A stretch of DNA of 64,000 nucleotides from Streptomyces sp. WMMB 322 (GTDB taxonomy: Bacteria; Actinomycetota; Actinomycetes; Streptomycetales; Streptomycetaceae), in contig NZ_FMHI01000002.1 of the NCBI RefSeq assembly GCF_900090145.1, positions 484,941 to 548,940 on the forward strand, read 5' to 3'. The notes beneath the pieces are model-generated. The model did not search any database, was not told the origin of the DNA, and saw only the letters and a list, made by a program, of their open reading frames with translations. Each line of letters opens with the position of its first letter. Positions within the stretch are counted from its first letter, which is position 1. Positions 1 through 8,856 of the stretch are shown in pieces. The position numbers were made by a program, and so were the translations under genes.

Positions 1-32
1 CCGTCGAGGGTGCCTCCGGCATCGTCGGCTGA
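1..32 (+). CDS. 3' end of an upstream gene (partial)
   Basis: One frame from base 3 is open and ends in TGA at 30-32, giving the tail VEGASGIVG. A strong hairpin terminator follows 36 bases later, which supports a real gene end here. Nothing can be said of its function from nine residues. Confidence 0.4.
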   Translation, partial: VEGASGIVG

Positions 33-67
33 CCGGCTCCGAGTACCACCACCGGCAACGCCCGGTG

Positions 68-114
68 CCAAGGGCCCCGCTGCGCACGTGAGTTGTGCGT
101 ACCGGGGCCCTTGG
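68..114 (+). terminator. Intrinsic terminator hairpin
   Basis: A perfect 12-bp stem (68-79 pairs with 103-114, arm CCAAGGGCCCCG) encloses a loop that has a further weak GCGCAC/GTGCGT pairing. It lies just after the stop of the partial gene. There is no long T run, as is common in high-GC actinomycetes. Confidence 0.7.
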
Positions 115-385
115 GCTGCCGGGTCCGGCGGTGCCCTGGCGCCGAACTGCCGCGGCGGGTGCGTCAGCCGGTCGCGACGCCCTGCGCGTCGCACCCGAAC
201 GCCCTGAGCTCCGGGGCTTTCCCGCGGTGCCGCGATCCGGCGGTCCCGGTACGGCGAAGAGCCGACGCCGGCGGTCCGCCGACGGGATAGGTGGGCAGTG
301 ATGCGGGGCGGGGAGTGCGTGTGGGGAGCCGGTCCGCACTGTTGGCGTGGGCTGTGCGGACCGGCGTGGCGTTGTGGTGGGTGGG
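115..385. other. Intergenic, no supported gene
   Basis: Between the terminator and the 3' end of the beta-helix gene only short GC-rich frames are found, without ribosome sites or recognisable protein sequence. I see nothing functional here. Confidence 0.5.
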
Positions 386-1609
386 TCAGTTGTTGCAGCC
401 GGGGGGGATGACGGGGCTGCCCGCGCAATTGGTGGGCGTGTTGCTGGTGATGGCGGAGGAGATGAAGGTGATGGGGGTGTCGGTGAAGAGGCCGCCGGGT
501 GCAATGGTGGAGGAGTTGCCGGTGACTCTGCTGTTGGTCAGGGACAGGTCTCCGTCGTCGTTGTAGATGCCGCCGGCTTGTCCGTTGGCTCCGGTGATGC
601 GGTTGCCGCTGACTCGGCTGCTGATCAGACTCAGCTCGTCCTCGTTGTAGATGCCGCCGCCATATCCGTCGGCTCCGGCGATGGTGTTGCCGCTGACGAC
701 GGAGCTGCGCAGCGTCAGGGGGCTGAAGTTGATGATGCCGGCCCCTTCGGTGTCGTCGCCGTTGGCGGTGTTGTTACTGACGGTGGTGCTGTTGAGGGTC
801 AGGGAGTCCGAATCGTTGTAGATGCCGGCGCCCAGAGCATCCTCTTCGGTGGCCGTGTTGCCGGTGATGGTGCTGCTGTTGAGGGTGATGGTGCCGCCGT
901 CGGAGTCGACGGCGCTGCCGTCCTCGGTTTCGTTGTTGCGGACGGTTGTTCTGGTGGCGGTCAGCGTTCCCGCGTCGCTGTCGAGTCCGCCGCCGTAGGA
1001 GCCCGCGTGGTTGTCGTTGAGGGCGATGGTGTCGAGTGTGCTGTTGCCCTCGTTGCTGAAACCTCCGCCTTCATTGCCCGCGTTGTTGTCGTTGAGGGCG
1101 CTGTTGAGGATGGTCGAGGCGGCATTCTGGGCGATGAAGGCTCCGCCGCCGTCGCCGTCGGCGGTGTTGTCGGTGACGGTGACGCCGGTGATGAGGCGGA
1201 GGTCCCCGCCGGCAGAGGTGAGGATGCCTCCGCCATTTCCGGTGGTGTCCCCGCCCCGGATGGTGAGTCTTTGGAGGCTGAGGCGTCCGTCGTTGCCGAC
1301 TTCGAAGATGCGGAACTGGTCGGTGGCTGCGGCGCTGCGGGCGATGGTGGCGTTGTTGCCGACGATGCTGATGGGTGTGGTGATGACGGGGAGGCCGTTT
1401 TCGTCGTTGTCGGCGGCGGTGAGGGTGTAGGTGCATCCGGTGGCGAGGATGAGGGTGTCGCCGCCGTTGGCGTTGGCGTCGTTGACGGCGTCGATGAGAG
1501 CGGTCGGGGAGCAGGGCACGGTGGTGGCGGCGTGGGCGGCGGGGGCAGTGAGGGTGCCTGCGGCCAGAGCAGCGCCGGCGGCGGTGAGGAGGACGCGGGT
1601 GGGCTTCAT
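386..1609 (-). CDS. Secreted right-handed beta-helix repeat protein
   Basis: The 407-residue product starts MKPTRVLLTAAG and has a Sec signal peptide ending near residue 28 (AHAA). The body is a series of short Asn/Gly/Thr-rich repeats of the kind GNTATEEDALGAGIYNDS, typical of parallel beta-helix (Pmp/CSLREA-like) surface or exported proteins. The closing residues hold two Cys (NCAGSP...PPGCNN) that could form a disulfide. The ATG at 1607-1609 is chosen over an upstream frame extension because AAAGAGA precedes it and the signal peptide begins there. A role in adhesion or polysaccharide binding is only inference. The long open frame on the other strand is a shadow of the repeats. Confidence 0.8.
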   Translation of the reverse strand: MKPTRVLLTAAGAALAAGTLTAPAAHAATTVPCSPTALIDAVNDANANGGDTLILATGCTYTLTAADNDENGLPVITTPISIVGNNATIARSAAATDQFRIFEVGNDGRLSLQRLTIRGGDTTGNGGGILTSAGGDLRLITGVTVTDNTADGDGGGAFIAQNAASTILNSALNDNNAGNEGGGFSNEGNSTLDTIALNDNHAGSYGGGLDSDAGTLTATRTTVRNNETEDGSAVDSDGGTITLNSSTITGNTATEEDALGAGIYNDSDSLTLNSTTVSNNTANGDDTEGAGIINFSPLTLRSSVVSGNTIAGADGYGGGIYNEDELSLISSRVSGNRITGANGQAGGIYNDDGDLSLTNSRVTGNSSTIAPGGLFTDTPITFISSAITSNTPTNCAGSPVIPPGCNN

Positions 1610-2013
1610 CGGGTCTCTTTTCTGCGGTGGGCAGGCCGCCGAAGGGGCGCTGCCGATCGGCGGTACAGGCGACGGCCAGCGAGGACCGGAAGGTCCCGGT
1701 GCTTCCTGATCTGTGCTGCAGTGATACAAAATTCAGAATCGGCGCCCAAGAGACACGACGGGGCGTCATCCGAACGGTCCCGCGCGCATCAGCAACCTGC
1801 CGCGCCGGCAGAACCCACTGCCCCTCCAAAGCACCACCAGCGGCCCCGGACCGGTCGGGACTTTCTCGTTCCGCACGGGCACGGGCCTGCGGCGCGTGCC
1901 CGTGGCGGCTGAGAGCCCCACCCGGAGAACGGAACAAGGCCCCCTGCCCGGCATCAGCCGGACAAGGGGCCTTCGGATCGTGCTCAGCTCCGCGTGTCAG
2001 GCAGGCTGTCCCG
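1610..2013. other. Intergenic region, terminator but no gene
   Basis: This gap upstream of the beta-helix gene presumably contains its promoter. Apart from the hairpin at 1936-1972 I see no ribosome site leading into a credible frame. Confidence 0.4.
1936..1972 (-). terminator. Terminator downstream of the VOC remnant
   Basis: A 17-bp stem (AAGGCCCC... at both ends, loop TGAT read on the minus strand) has two mismatches that become G-U wobbles only when transcribed on the minus strand. That makes it a terminator for minus-strand transcription, lying just past the broken VOC gene. It therefore appears to be left from the once intact unit. Confidence 0.6.
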
Positions 2014-2176
2014 TCAGACGAACTGGTGCCCGTGGAGAATCCAGTCCGTCCACACCGTGGAGCTCGGTCCTCCCCGACGCCGAGGACGTCACCGTAGAAG
2101 CGGCGTGCGGCGTCCAAGTCGTCGACGGGCACGGCCGGATGGAACCCGTGGGACGGGGGAGTCGAAGGGTGGTCAC
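2014..2176 (-). pseudogene. Remnant of a VOC/glyoxalase-family gene
   Basis: Reading the minus strand from a GTG at 2176 gives VTTLRLPRPTG. A frame change then gives FHPAVPVDDLDAARRFYGDVLG, seen in two adjoining frames, and a second change gives SSTVWTDWILHGHQFV followed by TGA at 2014-2016. The combined text matches the beginning of VOC-superfamily proteins (metal-binding H near HPAVPV and the HGHQFV strand). About two thirds of a normal 120-130 residue domain is missing. Two frameshifts and the truncation show it is dead. Confidence 0.75.
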
Positions 2177-2359
2177 AGGCTCTCGCCGGCTTCCTGCGGG
2201 GTCGTTGCGCCGTCGCCGGGCCGACGGTCTCGGGTGGGGCCGCCCGTACGACCTCTGCACGTTCGGGTGAAGCACCGCCGACCCGGCACGGGCCGCGGAG
2301 GCGGACCCTACGGTGACGGGGCAGGTGACATCATCGCCCGCATCCTGCGAGGAAAACGC

Positions 2360-3082
2360 ATGCCTCTCACGTCGAAGAGCCTCCCCGAGTACTGGGACAC
2401 CTACAAGCCGCACAAGGGCGACGGGACGCCGTCCGCCCCCGAGGTCGACTCGTTCGAGTGGACGCAGTACCCCGGGCACGGCCCCGGAGCCGGCTTCATC
2501 GGACGGCCCCGCACGGCCTTGGAGCTGGGCTCCGCGGAGGGGAAGGAGGCGGTCTTCCTCGCCCGTACGGGAGTCGAGGTGACGGCGCTCGACTTCTCGC
2601 CCGCGCAGACCGCACGCGCGCGGCTGTGGTGGGAGGGAACCCCCGGGCTCTCCTTCGTCACCGCGGAGGCCTGCGAGTATCTCGCGGAGACGACCGCCAA
2701 GTTCGACGCGGTCTTCTCCCGGTGGGGCGCCGTGTGGTTCACCGACCCGGAGCGGCTGGTGCCGCTGGTCGCCCGCCGGCTCAACCCCGGTGGTGTGCTG
2801 GCCCTTTCGCAGGCCGAGCCGATCGAGGGCTTCTACGGTCCCCAGGCGATGTACGGCAACGGCCTCAGCGGACGCAGGCTGCCGGTGCTGCGCTGGTCGT
2901 ACTCCACCGGGATGTGGGCGGACCTGCTGGAGCGCAACGGCTTCACGGGCATCGACGCCTGCATCCTGCCCGCCCCCGACCCGGACAACGTCGGCACGCT
3001 GATGGTGCGGGCCAGAACTCCCGCGGAACCGGCGCCGCCGCCGGCGCCCGCGCCGGCCGGACGGCGTCGTCAAGCGCGATGA
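2360..3082 (+). CDS. SAM-dependent methyltransferase (class I)
   Basis: The 240-residue protein has a Rossmann methyltransferase fold: motif I TALELGSAEGKE at about residues 52-63, the acidic strand-2 residue in VTALDFSP near 78, and FDAVFSRWGAVWF near 125. The ATG at 2360 follows GAGGAAAA at good distance; the upstream open extension has no homology-like text. The Pro/Ala-rich tail (APPPAPAPAGRRRQAR) is low complexity. Substrate is unknown; members of this group act on small molecules. Its stop overlaps a possible ATG at 3079 for the next membrane protein. Confidence 0.85.
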   Translation: MPLTSKSLPEYWDTYKPHKGDGTPSAPEVDSFEWTQYPGHGPGAGFIGRPRTALELGSAEGKEAVFLARTGVEVTALDFSPAQTARARLWWEGTPGLSFVTAEACEYLAETTAKFDAVFSRWGAVWFTDPERLVPLVARRLNPGGVLALSQAEPIEGFYGPQAMYGNGLSGRRLPVLRWSYSTGMWADLLERNGFTGIDACILPAPDPDNVGTLMVRARTPAEPAPPPAPAPAGRRRQAR

Positions 3083-3231
3083 CGGGCAGGGGTGTCGTGT
3101 CCTCGCCCGGAGCCCGCGCGGCGCCCCCGGGGCAGTGCCGGGATGCCGAATCCCGCCTCGCTGTTCGTGAGTTGGCCCACGGGGGGCGTGCGCGCGGGAA
3201 CTGGCGCGCCGAACCGGGCGTCCGTGCTGGC

Positions 3232-3606
3232 ATGGAATCGCGTGAGGGCCGTGACGGGCGGCAGGGGACGGCTGCCGCAGCCGCTGCCGGATGTCTCGTC
3301 GCGGCTGCCGCGGCGGCCACCGGGTTCGCGGTGTGGTTCGTCTTCGCGCGCTCCGGTGTGGCCGGCGGCTTCGAGGGACGACGCGACTGGAGCCTGCTGT
3401 ACATCGAACTCCCGGGCATGGTGGCAGGCTTCCCGCTGATCGCGGTGCTCACCTGGTCCCTCACCCGCGCCGTCTTCCGTGGACGGGGCCGACGCGGCAC
3501 ACGGGCGGTCGTCGCGGCCGCCGTCGTGGCCCTGACGCTGCTGCTGCTGTCCTGGGCCTGCGGGGTCTGGCTGGAGCACCGCGTCGACCGGCTCGGACCG
3601 CTCTGA
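3232..3606 (+). CDS. Small integral membrane protein
   Basis: About 124 residues with three hydrophobic segments: an Ala-rich one near 13-38, one at ELPGMVAGFPLIAVLTW and one at VVAAAVVALTLLLLSWA. A conserved-looking block RRDWSLLYIELPGMV lies between the first two. The start is uncertain: the ATG at 3232 gives the compact protein, but an in-frame ATG at 3079 overlaps the methyltransferase stop (ATGA) and would add 51 basic, low-complexity residues. Function is not recognised. The same strand and possible coupling suggest co-expression with the methyltransferase. Confidence 0.6.
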   Translation: MESREGRDGRQGTAAAAAAGCLVAAAAAATGFAVWFVFARSGVAGGFEGRRDWSLLYIELPGMVAGFPLIAVLTWSLTRAVFRGRGRRGTRAVVAAAVVALTLLLLSWACGVWLEHRVDRLGPL

Positions 3607-3774
3607 CCGGCCCGAGCCCGTCCTCCCGCCCGCGCCGCCGAACCGCCGGGCTCATGCGCGCGCCCCGCGCCCGGCGTCCCCGCGGCCCCGGGCTGTCGGA
3701 CCGGCCGCGGCGCCGGCGTACGGGCGGAGAGCCCCACCGGCGGTCCCCGGCTCCGCTTCCCGAGGGCGGGCCGG

Positions 3775-3796
3775 GATTCACCCGGGGTTCATCGTC
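3775..3796 (+). promoter_or_regulatory. PHO box (PhoP binding site)
   Basis: Two adjoining 11-base direct repeat units, GATTCACCCGG and GGTTCATCGTC, fit the Streptomyces PhoP consensus (GTTCACC-type units with 11-base spacing). A third weaker unit, AGGTCGACTCC, follows. A TAGCGT -10-like hexamer lies at 3825-3830, so PhoP would sit at the -35 position. The site is 73 bases before a PhoX-type phosphatase gene, a classic Pho-regulon target. Confidence 0.7.
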
Positions 3797-3868
3797 AGGT
3801 CGACTCCCCGCGGAACTGCGCCCATAGCGTCGTCCTGCTGCCGTATGCACGGAGATCCGGAGGGGACC

Positions 3869-5938
3869 ATGCGCAAGCTGCTGACGGTGCTCGGCTCGCA
3901 CCCGGGCGGAAGGTCCGCGATGACCTGCCGCTACCGGTGCGGTGACGCCTGCTTCCACGAAGCGCCCAACACCAGCGGCAACGAGTACGCCGGTGACGTC
4001 ATCGCCCGGGCGCTCTCCCGCCGTTCGGTGCTGCGTGCCGGGGCCGTCGCGGGGGTGGTGGCCGCCGCCGGAACGGGTGCCTGCAGCTCGGACTCCGCCG
4101 GTGCGGTGTCGGCCGCGGACGCCGAGGCGAAGGGCAAGCCGGCCAAGGGGCTGCGCTTCACGCCCGTCGAGCCGAACACCGACGACAAGGTGACCGTCCC
4201 GGACGGTTACGAGCAGAACATCGTGATCCGCTGGGGCGAACCGATCCTGCGCGGGGCCCCCGACTTCGATCCCGAGAAGCAGTCCGCGAAGGCGCAGAAG
4301 GGGCAGTTCGGTTACAACAACGACTTCCTGTCGCTGCTGCCGCTGAGCAAGCAGGAGGGCGGCAGCAGGCGGCAGTTGCTCGTCGCCAACCACGAATACA
4401 CCGACGAGGTCCTGATGTTCGCGGGCTACGACCCCGACGACCCCACTCGCGAGCAGGCCGAGATCGGCTGGGCCGCGCACGGCCTCTCCGTCGTGGTCGT
4501 CGAGGGCGAGAAGGACTCCGGCGCCCTGCGGGCCGTGCCGCGCCACCGCCTCAACCGCCGTGTCACAGCGACCACGCCCTTCGAGGTGACCGGCCCGGCC
4601 GCCGGCAGCAAGTGGCTCCGCACGTCCGCCGACCCGGACGGCACCACGGTGCTCGGAACCCTCAACAACTGTGCGGGCGGCACCACTCCGTGGGGCACGA
4701 CCCTGCACGGTGAGGAGAACGTCGACCAGTACTTCGCCAACACCGAGAAGGTCGAGGACGACGAGCACCGCAAGCGGCTGGAGCGCTACGCCCTCAAGGG
4801 CACCGACACGGAGCGCAAGTGGGAGCGGTTCGACGACCGCTTCGACGTCACGAAGGAGCCGTACGAGCCGCACCGCTTCGGCTGGGTCGTCGAACTCGAC
4901 CCGTACGACCCGGATTCCAGGCCCCGCAAGCGCACCGCGCTCGGCCGCTTCAAGCACGAGGGCGCCCAGCCGCGGCTGACGAGCGACGGCCGCGCCGTCG
5001 TCTACATGGGTGACGACGAACGCTTCGAGTACCTCTACAAGTTCGTCTCGTCGAAGCGGATGCGGCGCGGCGGGAGCCGGGCCGACCACGAGCACAACAT
5101 GACGCTCCTGGACCACGGCACGCTGTACGCCGCCAAGCTGACGGGCGACAGCCCGGAGGACGAGATCGACGGTTCGGGCGAACTGCCGTCGGACGACCAG
5201 GAGTTCGACGGCCGTGGCAAGTGGATTCCCCTCGCCACGGGCGACGAGTCGCATGTGGAGGGCATGACCGCGGACGAGGTGTACGTCTTCACACGCATCG
5301 CCGGCGACAAGGTGGGCGCCACCAAGATGGACCGCCCCGAGGACGTCGAACCCAGCCCCCGCACCGGACGCGTCTACGCCGCCCTCACCAACAACTCCGA
5401 CCGCGGCGCCGCGGGCAAGGCCGGCCCCGACGAGGCCAACCCGCGCAAGGGCAACAAGCACGGCCACGTGCTGGAGTTCACCGAGCGGGGGAACGACCCG
5501 GCCGCGCGCCGCTTCACCTGGCGGCTGTTCCTGGTGTGCGGCGACCCCGAGGACCCGGACACCTACTTCGGCGGCTTCCCCAAGGACCAGGTCAGCCCCA
5601 TCTCCTGCCCCGACAACGTCACGTTCGACGACTTCGGCAACCTGTGGATCTCCACGGACGGCGCCGAACTCGGCTTCCAGGACGGCCTGTTCGGGGTGGC
5701 CACCGCGGGGCCGCGGCGCGGCGAGGTCCGGCAGTTCCTGACCATGCCCAACGCCGCCGAGACCTGCGGGCCGATCGTGCAGGACAGGCGCGTCCTGGTC
5801 GCCGTCCAGCACCCGGGCGAGGAGGACGGCGCGAGCGTCGAGAAGCCCGCCTCCCAGTGGCCCGACGGGCCGGACGCATACGTACGCCCCTCGGTCGTCA
5901 GCGTCTGGCGCAAGGACGGCGGCGACATCGGGGTCTGA
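3869..5938 (+). CDS. PhoX-family (DUF839) secreted phosphatase
   Basis: The 689-residue protein has a Tat signal: SRRSVLRAGAVAG with the twin Arg at residues 51-52, followed by an Ala-rich core and a Cys-Ser-Ser stretch. The remainder matches the DUF839/PhoX beta-propeller phosphatases that release phosphate from organic esters outside the cell using Ca/Fe. Diagnostic text includes RFGWVVELDPYDP, AVVYMGDDERFEYLYKF, MDRPEDVE and CPDNVTFDDFGNLWI. The ATG at 3869 follows GGAGGGG. The PHO box 73 bases upstream fits induction by phosphate starvation through PhoR-PhoP. It is transcribed alone. Family assignment is strong; the preferred ester is unknown. Confidence 0.9.
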   Translation: MRKLLTVLGSHPGGRSAMTCRYRCGDACFHEAPNTSGNEYAGDVIARALSRRSVLRAGAVAGVVAAAGTGACSSDSAGAVSAADAEAKGKPAKGLRFTPVEPNTDDKVTVPDGYEQNIVIRWGEPILRGAPDFDPEKQSAKAQKGQFGYNNDFLSLLPLSKQEGGSRRQLLVANHEYTDEVLMFAGYDPDDPTREQAEIGWAAHGLSVVVVEGEKDSGALRAVPRHRLNRRVTATTPFEVTGPAAGSKWLRTSADPDGTTVLGTLNNCAGGTTPWGTTLHGEENVDQYFANTEKVEDDEHRKRLERYALKGTDTERKWERFDDRFDVTKEPYEPHRFGWVVELDPYDPDSRPRKRTALGRFKHEGAQPRLTSDGRAVVYMGDDERFEYLYKFVSSKRMRRGGSRADHEHNMTLLDHGTLYAAKLTGDSPEDEIDGSGELPSDDQEFDGRGKWIPLATGDESHVEGMTADEVYVFTRIAGDKVGATKMDRPEDVEPSPRTGRVYAALTNNSDRGAAGKAGPDEANPRKGNKHGHVLEFTERGNDPAARRFTWRLFLVCGDPEDPDTYFGGFPKDQVSPISCPDNVTFDDFGNLWISTDGAELGFQDGLFGVATAGPRRGEVRQFLTMPNAAETCGPIVQDRRVLVAVQHPGEEDGASVEKPASQWPDGPDAYVRPSVVSVWRKDGGDIGV

Positions 5939-6065
5939 CGGACGCCTCCGCTCCGCCCGCCGTGCGCGTGTGATCGACTGCTGAGCGGCAGCCCGCAACG
6001 GGCAGCCGGCAGACGGCACGCCGGTGTGCGCGCGTGCGGCGAGCGAGCGGAGCGGAGGGCGTCGG

Positions 6066-6386
6066 ATGACTCTGGCCTGGGTGGTCCTCATCGTCTCGGG
6101 GGTGCTGGAGACCGTATGGGCGAGTGCCCTGGAGGCGTCCGGCAATTTCCACAGGCTGTGGCCTTCGCTGCTCTTCCTCGGCGCGCTCGCGGCCAGCATG
6201 GCCGGGCTGTCGTACGCGGTGACGCACATCCCGCTGGGCACCGCATACGGCGTCTGGGTGGGCATCGGAGCCATCGGCACCGCCGCCTACGGCATGGCGG
6301 TGCTCGGCGACCCGGTCACGGCGGCACGTGTGCTGTGTCTGCTGCTGATCGTCGCCGGAGTGGTGGGGCTCAAGCTCCTGCACTGA
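6066..6386 (+). CDS. SMR-family small multidrug/guanidinium exporter
   Basis: A 106-residue protein with four transmembrane helices, the normal length for SMR transporters. The essential membrane Glu is seen in VSGVLETVWASALE, and the GTAYGVWVGIGAIGTAAYG motif is present in helix 3. The LWPS motif resembles the SugE/Gdx guanidinium branch. SMR proteins work as dual-topology dimers exchanging cations for protons; a single gene like this one would form homodimers. The ATG at 6066 starts at the normal N-terminus. I found no guanidine riboswitch in the 127 bases upstream. Confidence 0.85.
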   Translation: MTLAWVVLIVSGVLETVWASALEASGNFHRLWPSLLFLGALAASMAGLSYAVTHIPLGTAYGVWVGIGAIGTAAYGMAVLGDPVTAARVLCLLLIVAGVVGLKLLH

Positions 6387-6478
6387 ACCGGGAGGGCCGG
6401 GCACTGACGGACCGAGGCACCGATGCACTGACGCACCGCGGCGCCGGCGCACCGATGCACTGAGGCACCGCGGCCCCG
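6380..6478. repeat. Short repeats starting at the SMR stop codon
   Basis: GCACTGA, whose first copy carries the exporter's TGA stop (6380-6386), recurs at 6401, 6425 and 6457. A 30-base segment beginning GCACCGATGCACTGA is duplicated with a 32-base period (6417 and 6449), differing at two positions. No gene is supported in the rest of the 6387-6719 gap. Confidence 0.7.
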
Positions 6479-6719
6479 GGCCCGGGCCGGGCCGCCTCCC
6501 GCGTCCTCGCGGCGCTCCGGGCCACGGCCGCGTGCCGCGACGCCTCCGGTACCGCGGCCGCGTGCCGGATGAGCAGGTCTCGTGCCGTACGTGTGTGATT
6601 CCGCCGCAGCGGGTTACCGGCGGCGCGTGAGGGCACTCTCCGGGTTCGGCGGGCAACCGAACGGTCCGTCACCAAACGTGTCCGTATGGACGATCCCGAG
6701 CAGAAAGGCTGGACCCCTC

Positions 6720-7415
6720 GTGTCTGCACCACCGCTGCGCCAGAACCTGCGCTTCGACGCGGACGGCGTCGAGATCTACGGCTATCTGGCGCTCCCGGAG
6801 AGCGGCACCGGCCCCGGAGTCATCGTCATCCAGGAGTGGTGGGGGCTGACCGACCAGATCGCCGAGGTGACGGACCAGTTCGCCGCCGCCGGCTACGTGG
6901 CACTCGCCCCCGACCTCTACGGCGGCCGCACCACCCACGACAGCGACGACGCCGCCCGCCTCGCCTCCGAGCTGCCCATGGGCACCGCCGTGCGCGAACT
7001 CGTGGGCGCCGTCGACTACTTGCGCGGCCACGAGGCCGTCCGGGGAGACGCCGTGGGCGCCGTGGGCTTCTGCATGGGCGGCGGCTTCGTCCTTGCGCTC
7101 GCCGCCGAGGCGGGGGAGAAGATCGCCGCGGCCGTCCCGTTCTACGGCGTCGTCAGTGACGACGAGGTCGACTTCACGAACCTGAGGGCCGATGTCCTCG
7201 GCCACTACGGCGAGTTGGACGAGAACGCCACCCCGCAGCGCGCCGAGGAGATCGCCGCGCGCATCCGCAGCGAGTCCGGGGCGAAGGTGACCATCGAGCG
7301 CTACGCGGCGGGTCACGCCTTCGCCAACGAGGAGAACCACCTGGGCACTTACGACCCGGAGGCGACGCGGCTCGCCTGGGAGCGCACCCTCGCCTTTCTC
7401 GGGGAGCGGCTCTGA
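6720..7415 (+). CDS. Dienelactone hydrolase family protein
   Basis: A 231-residue alpha/beta hydrolase. The DLH signature is complete: nucleophile Cys in GFCMGGGF, Asp in GHYGELDENATP and His in YAAGHAFANEE, in the usual order and spacing. QEWWGL near residue 37 is also typical of the family. These enzymes open dienelactone or related lactones in aromatic degradation, though many paralogs have other ester substrates. The GTG at 6720 is preferred (AGAAAGG about 12 bases before); the longer frame has no family-like sequence. It is a single-gene unit facing the oxidoreductase at 7728. Confidence 0.85.
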   Translation: MSAPPLRQNLRFDADGVEIYGYLALPESGTGPGVIVIQEWWGLTDQIAEVTDQFAAAGYVALAPDLYGGRTTHDSDDAARLASELPMGTAVRELVGAVDYLRGHEAVRGDAVGAVGFCMGGGFVLALAAEAGEKIAAAVPFYGVVSDDEVDFTNLRADVLGHYGELDENATPQRAEEIAARIRSESGAKVTIERYAAGHAFANEENHLGTYDPEATRLAWERTLAFLGERL

Positions 7416-7727
7416 GCGCGGCGGCGGACGCTGCGGCGCGCCACCGGACGCTGCCGTCGTGCCGCAGGACGGTGCCGGCCCTGATGCCGGCCGGCCGGCG
7501 ACACAGGCCTGGGCGCCGGAGGAGGAGCGGCGACCAGGCCTGTGCCGCCGCGCCGTCCGCCGCTCGCGCATCCCCCGGGTCAGACCCTTCCTCTCGCCCG
7601 CCTCCCGGCCCGGACCGCTCGACTCGCGCGCGTCCCGGCCCGAACCCCCCGGCCCCCCGCTGAACTTGCGTCGCAGCCGCGGCAGGAGGACGAGCCGCGG
7701 GAAGGGGGACGGGCCGCGGGGCTCCGC
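7416..7727. other. Intergenic region between convergent genes
   Basis: This stretch carries the hairpin at 7502-7544 and GC-rich, weakly repetitive sequence (CCCGGCCCG motifs) but no credible gene. Confidence 0.5.
7502..7544. terminator. Bidirectional terminator hairpin
   Basis: CACAGGCCTGG at 7502-7512 pairs perfectly with 7534-7544, and an inner CGCCG/CGGCG stem extends the structure. It lies between two convergent genes, so it can serve both. Confidence 0.65.
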
Positions 7728-8672
7728 TCAGGGCAGCAGCACGACCTTGCCGCCGGGATGGCCGTCCGCGAGGAAGCGGTGCGCGTCGGCCGCCTCCGCG
7801 AGGGAGTACGTACGGGCGACGACGACCTCGATCTCCCCCTGGTGTGCGAGCTCGGCCAGCTTCCGCCACGAGCCGGCTCTGATCTCTGTGCCTGGGTCGG
7901 CGTTCGGGCCGCCGCCGATCAGCTTGATCCCGGTGTCGGCCCGGTCGAAGGCGATGATGGAGACGATGCGGCCGGGGTCGGGCACGAGTTCGAGGGAAAG
8001 GTCGATCGCCTCCCGCGTGCCGGAGGCGTCGATGACCGCGTCCACTCCGCCGGGTGCCGCCTCGCGTACACGTTCACGCAGGCCTTCGCCGTACCGCACG
8101 GCGGTCGCTCCGTAGCGTTCGACGGAGTCGAGATGGCTTTCGCCCGCCGTGCCGATGACTCTCACGCCGTCCGCCACCGCGATCTGCACCGCGAGCAGGC
8201 CCACGCCGCCCGACGCCCCGTGGATCAGCAGCGTCTCGCCCTCGGAGACACCGGTCACGGTGAGGGCGTGCACGGCCGTCGAACCGGCGAGCCGCAGCCC
8301 GGCGGCTTCCTCCCAGGACAGTTCCGGCGGTTTCGGCGCGACGCTCGACGCGGGCACCGTCAATTCGGTCGCGTAGGCGCCGGGAGCCGGGTGGACCATC
8401 ACCTCGTCCCCGACCGACAGAGGCCCGGCAGGGCCCTCGGCGTCCCGGCCGACGGCGGTCACCACGCCGGACAGCTCCAGGCCGACAGGCATCGGCAGCG
8501 CGGCCGGATCGGCGCCCATGGCGCCGCTGTAGAGCTTGTAGTCGACGGGATTGACCCCGATGGCCATGGCCCGCACCGTGACCTCGCCGGGGCCCGGGGC
8601 GGGGACGTCGGACTCGATCAGGGAGAGGACTTCCGGGCCGCCGTACGAGTCGGCCACCACACGCTTCGCCAT
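7728..8672 (-). CDS. Zinc-independent NADP-dependent oxidoreductase (quinone reductase-like MDR)
   Basis: The 314-residue protein has the medium-chain dehydrogenase/reductase architecture. The GroES-like N-terminal half contains GVNPVDYKLYSG and GLELSGVVTAVG. A Rossmann domain follows with the nucleotide motif HGASGGVGLLA at 151-161. No Cys ligands for catalytic or structural zinc are visible, so it belongs to the QOR branch that reduces quinones or enones with NADPH. ATG at 8672 follows AAGGGA. It is monocistronic by spacing; 184 bases separate it from the next gene on the same strand. Confidence 0.85.
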   Translation of the reverse strand: MAKRVVADSYGGPEVLSLIESDVPAPGPGEVTVRAMAIGVNPVDYKLYSGAMGADPAALPMPVGLELSGVVTAVGRDAEGPAGPLSVGDEVMVHPAPGAYATELTVPASSVAPKPPELSWEEAAGLRLAGSTAVHALTVTGVSEGETLLIHGASGGVGLLAVQIAVADGVRVIGTAGESHLDSVERYGATAVRYGEGLRERVREAAPGGVDAVIDASGTREAIDLSLELVPDPGRIVSIIAFDRADTGIKLIGGGPNADPGTEIRAGSWRKLAELAHQGEIEVVVARTYSLAEAADAHRFLADGHPGGKVVLLP

Positions 8673-8856
8673 GCCGCGGTCCCTTCGTTCGGGTGTCCGT
8701 CACCCGCCAGGGTCGCACCGGGCGGCCCGGCACGCGCGGCGGCCGGAAGCCGCACGGGCGCAGACAGCCCGGGCGCGGGCGGGGCGGTCCGGGGGACCGG
8801 GAGTCGCCCGGACCCGGGAGAGACCGGGGGACCTGGGTCCGCCCGGCACCCCGCCG

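Noticed and set aside
347..1912. Long plus-strand open frame opposite the beta-helix gene
   Set aside because: It is a Gly/Val/Asp-rich shadow of the repeat-coding strand, without ribosome site; the minus strand has a signal peptide and family features.
5939..6065. Possible guanidine riboswitch before the SMR exporter
   Set aside because: A GCCCG/CGGGC hairpin is present, but the conserved ACGR loops or ykkC core are not.
3461..6280. 939-codon minus-strand frame over the PhoX gene
   Set aside because: Codon shadow of a high-GC gene; the plus strand has Tat signal, PHO box and PhoX motifs.
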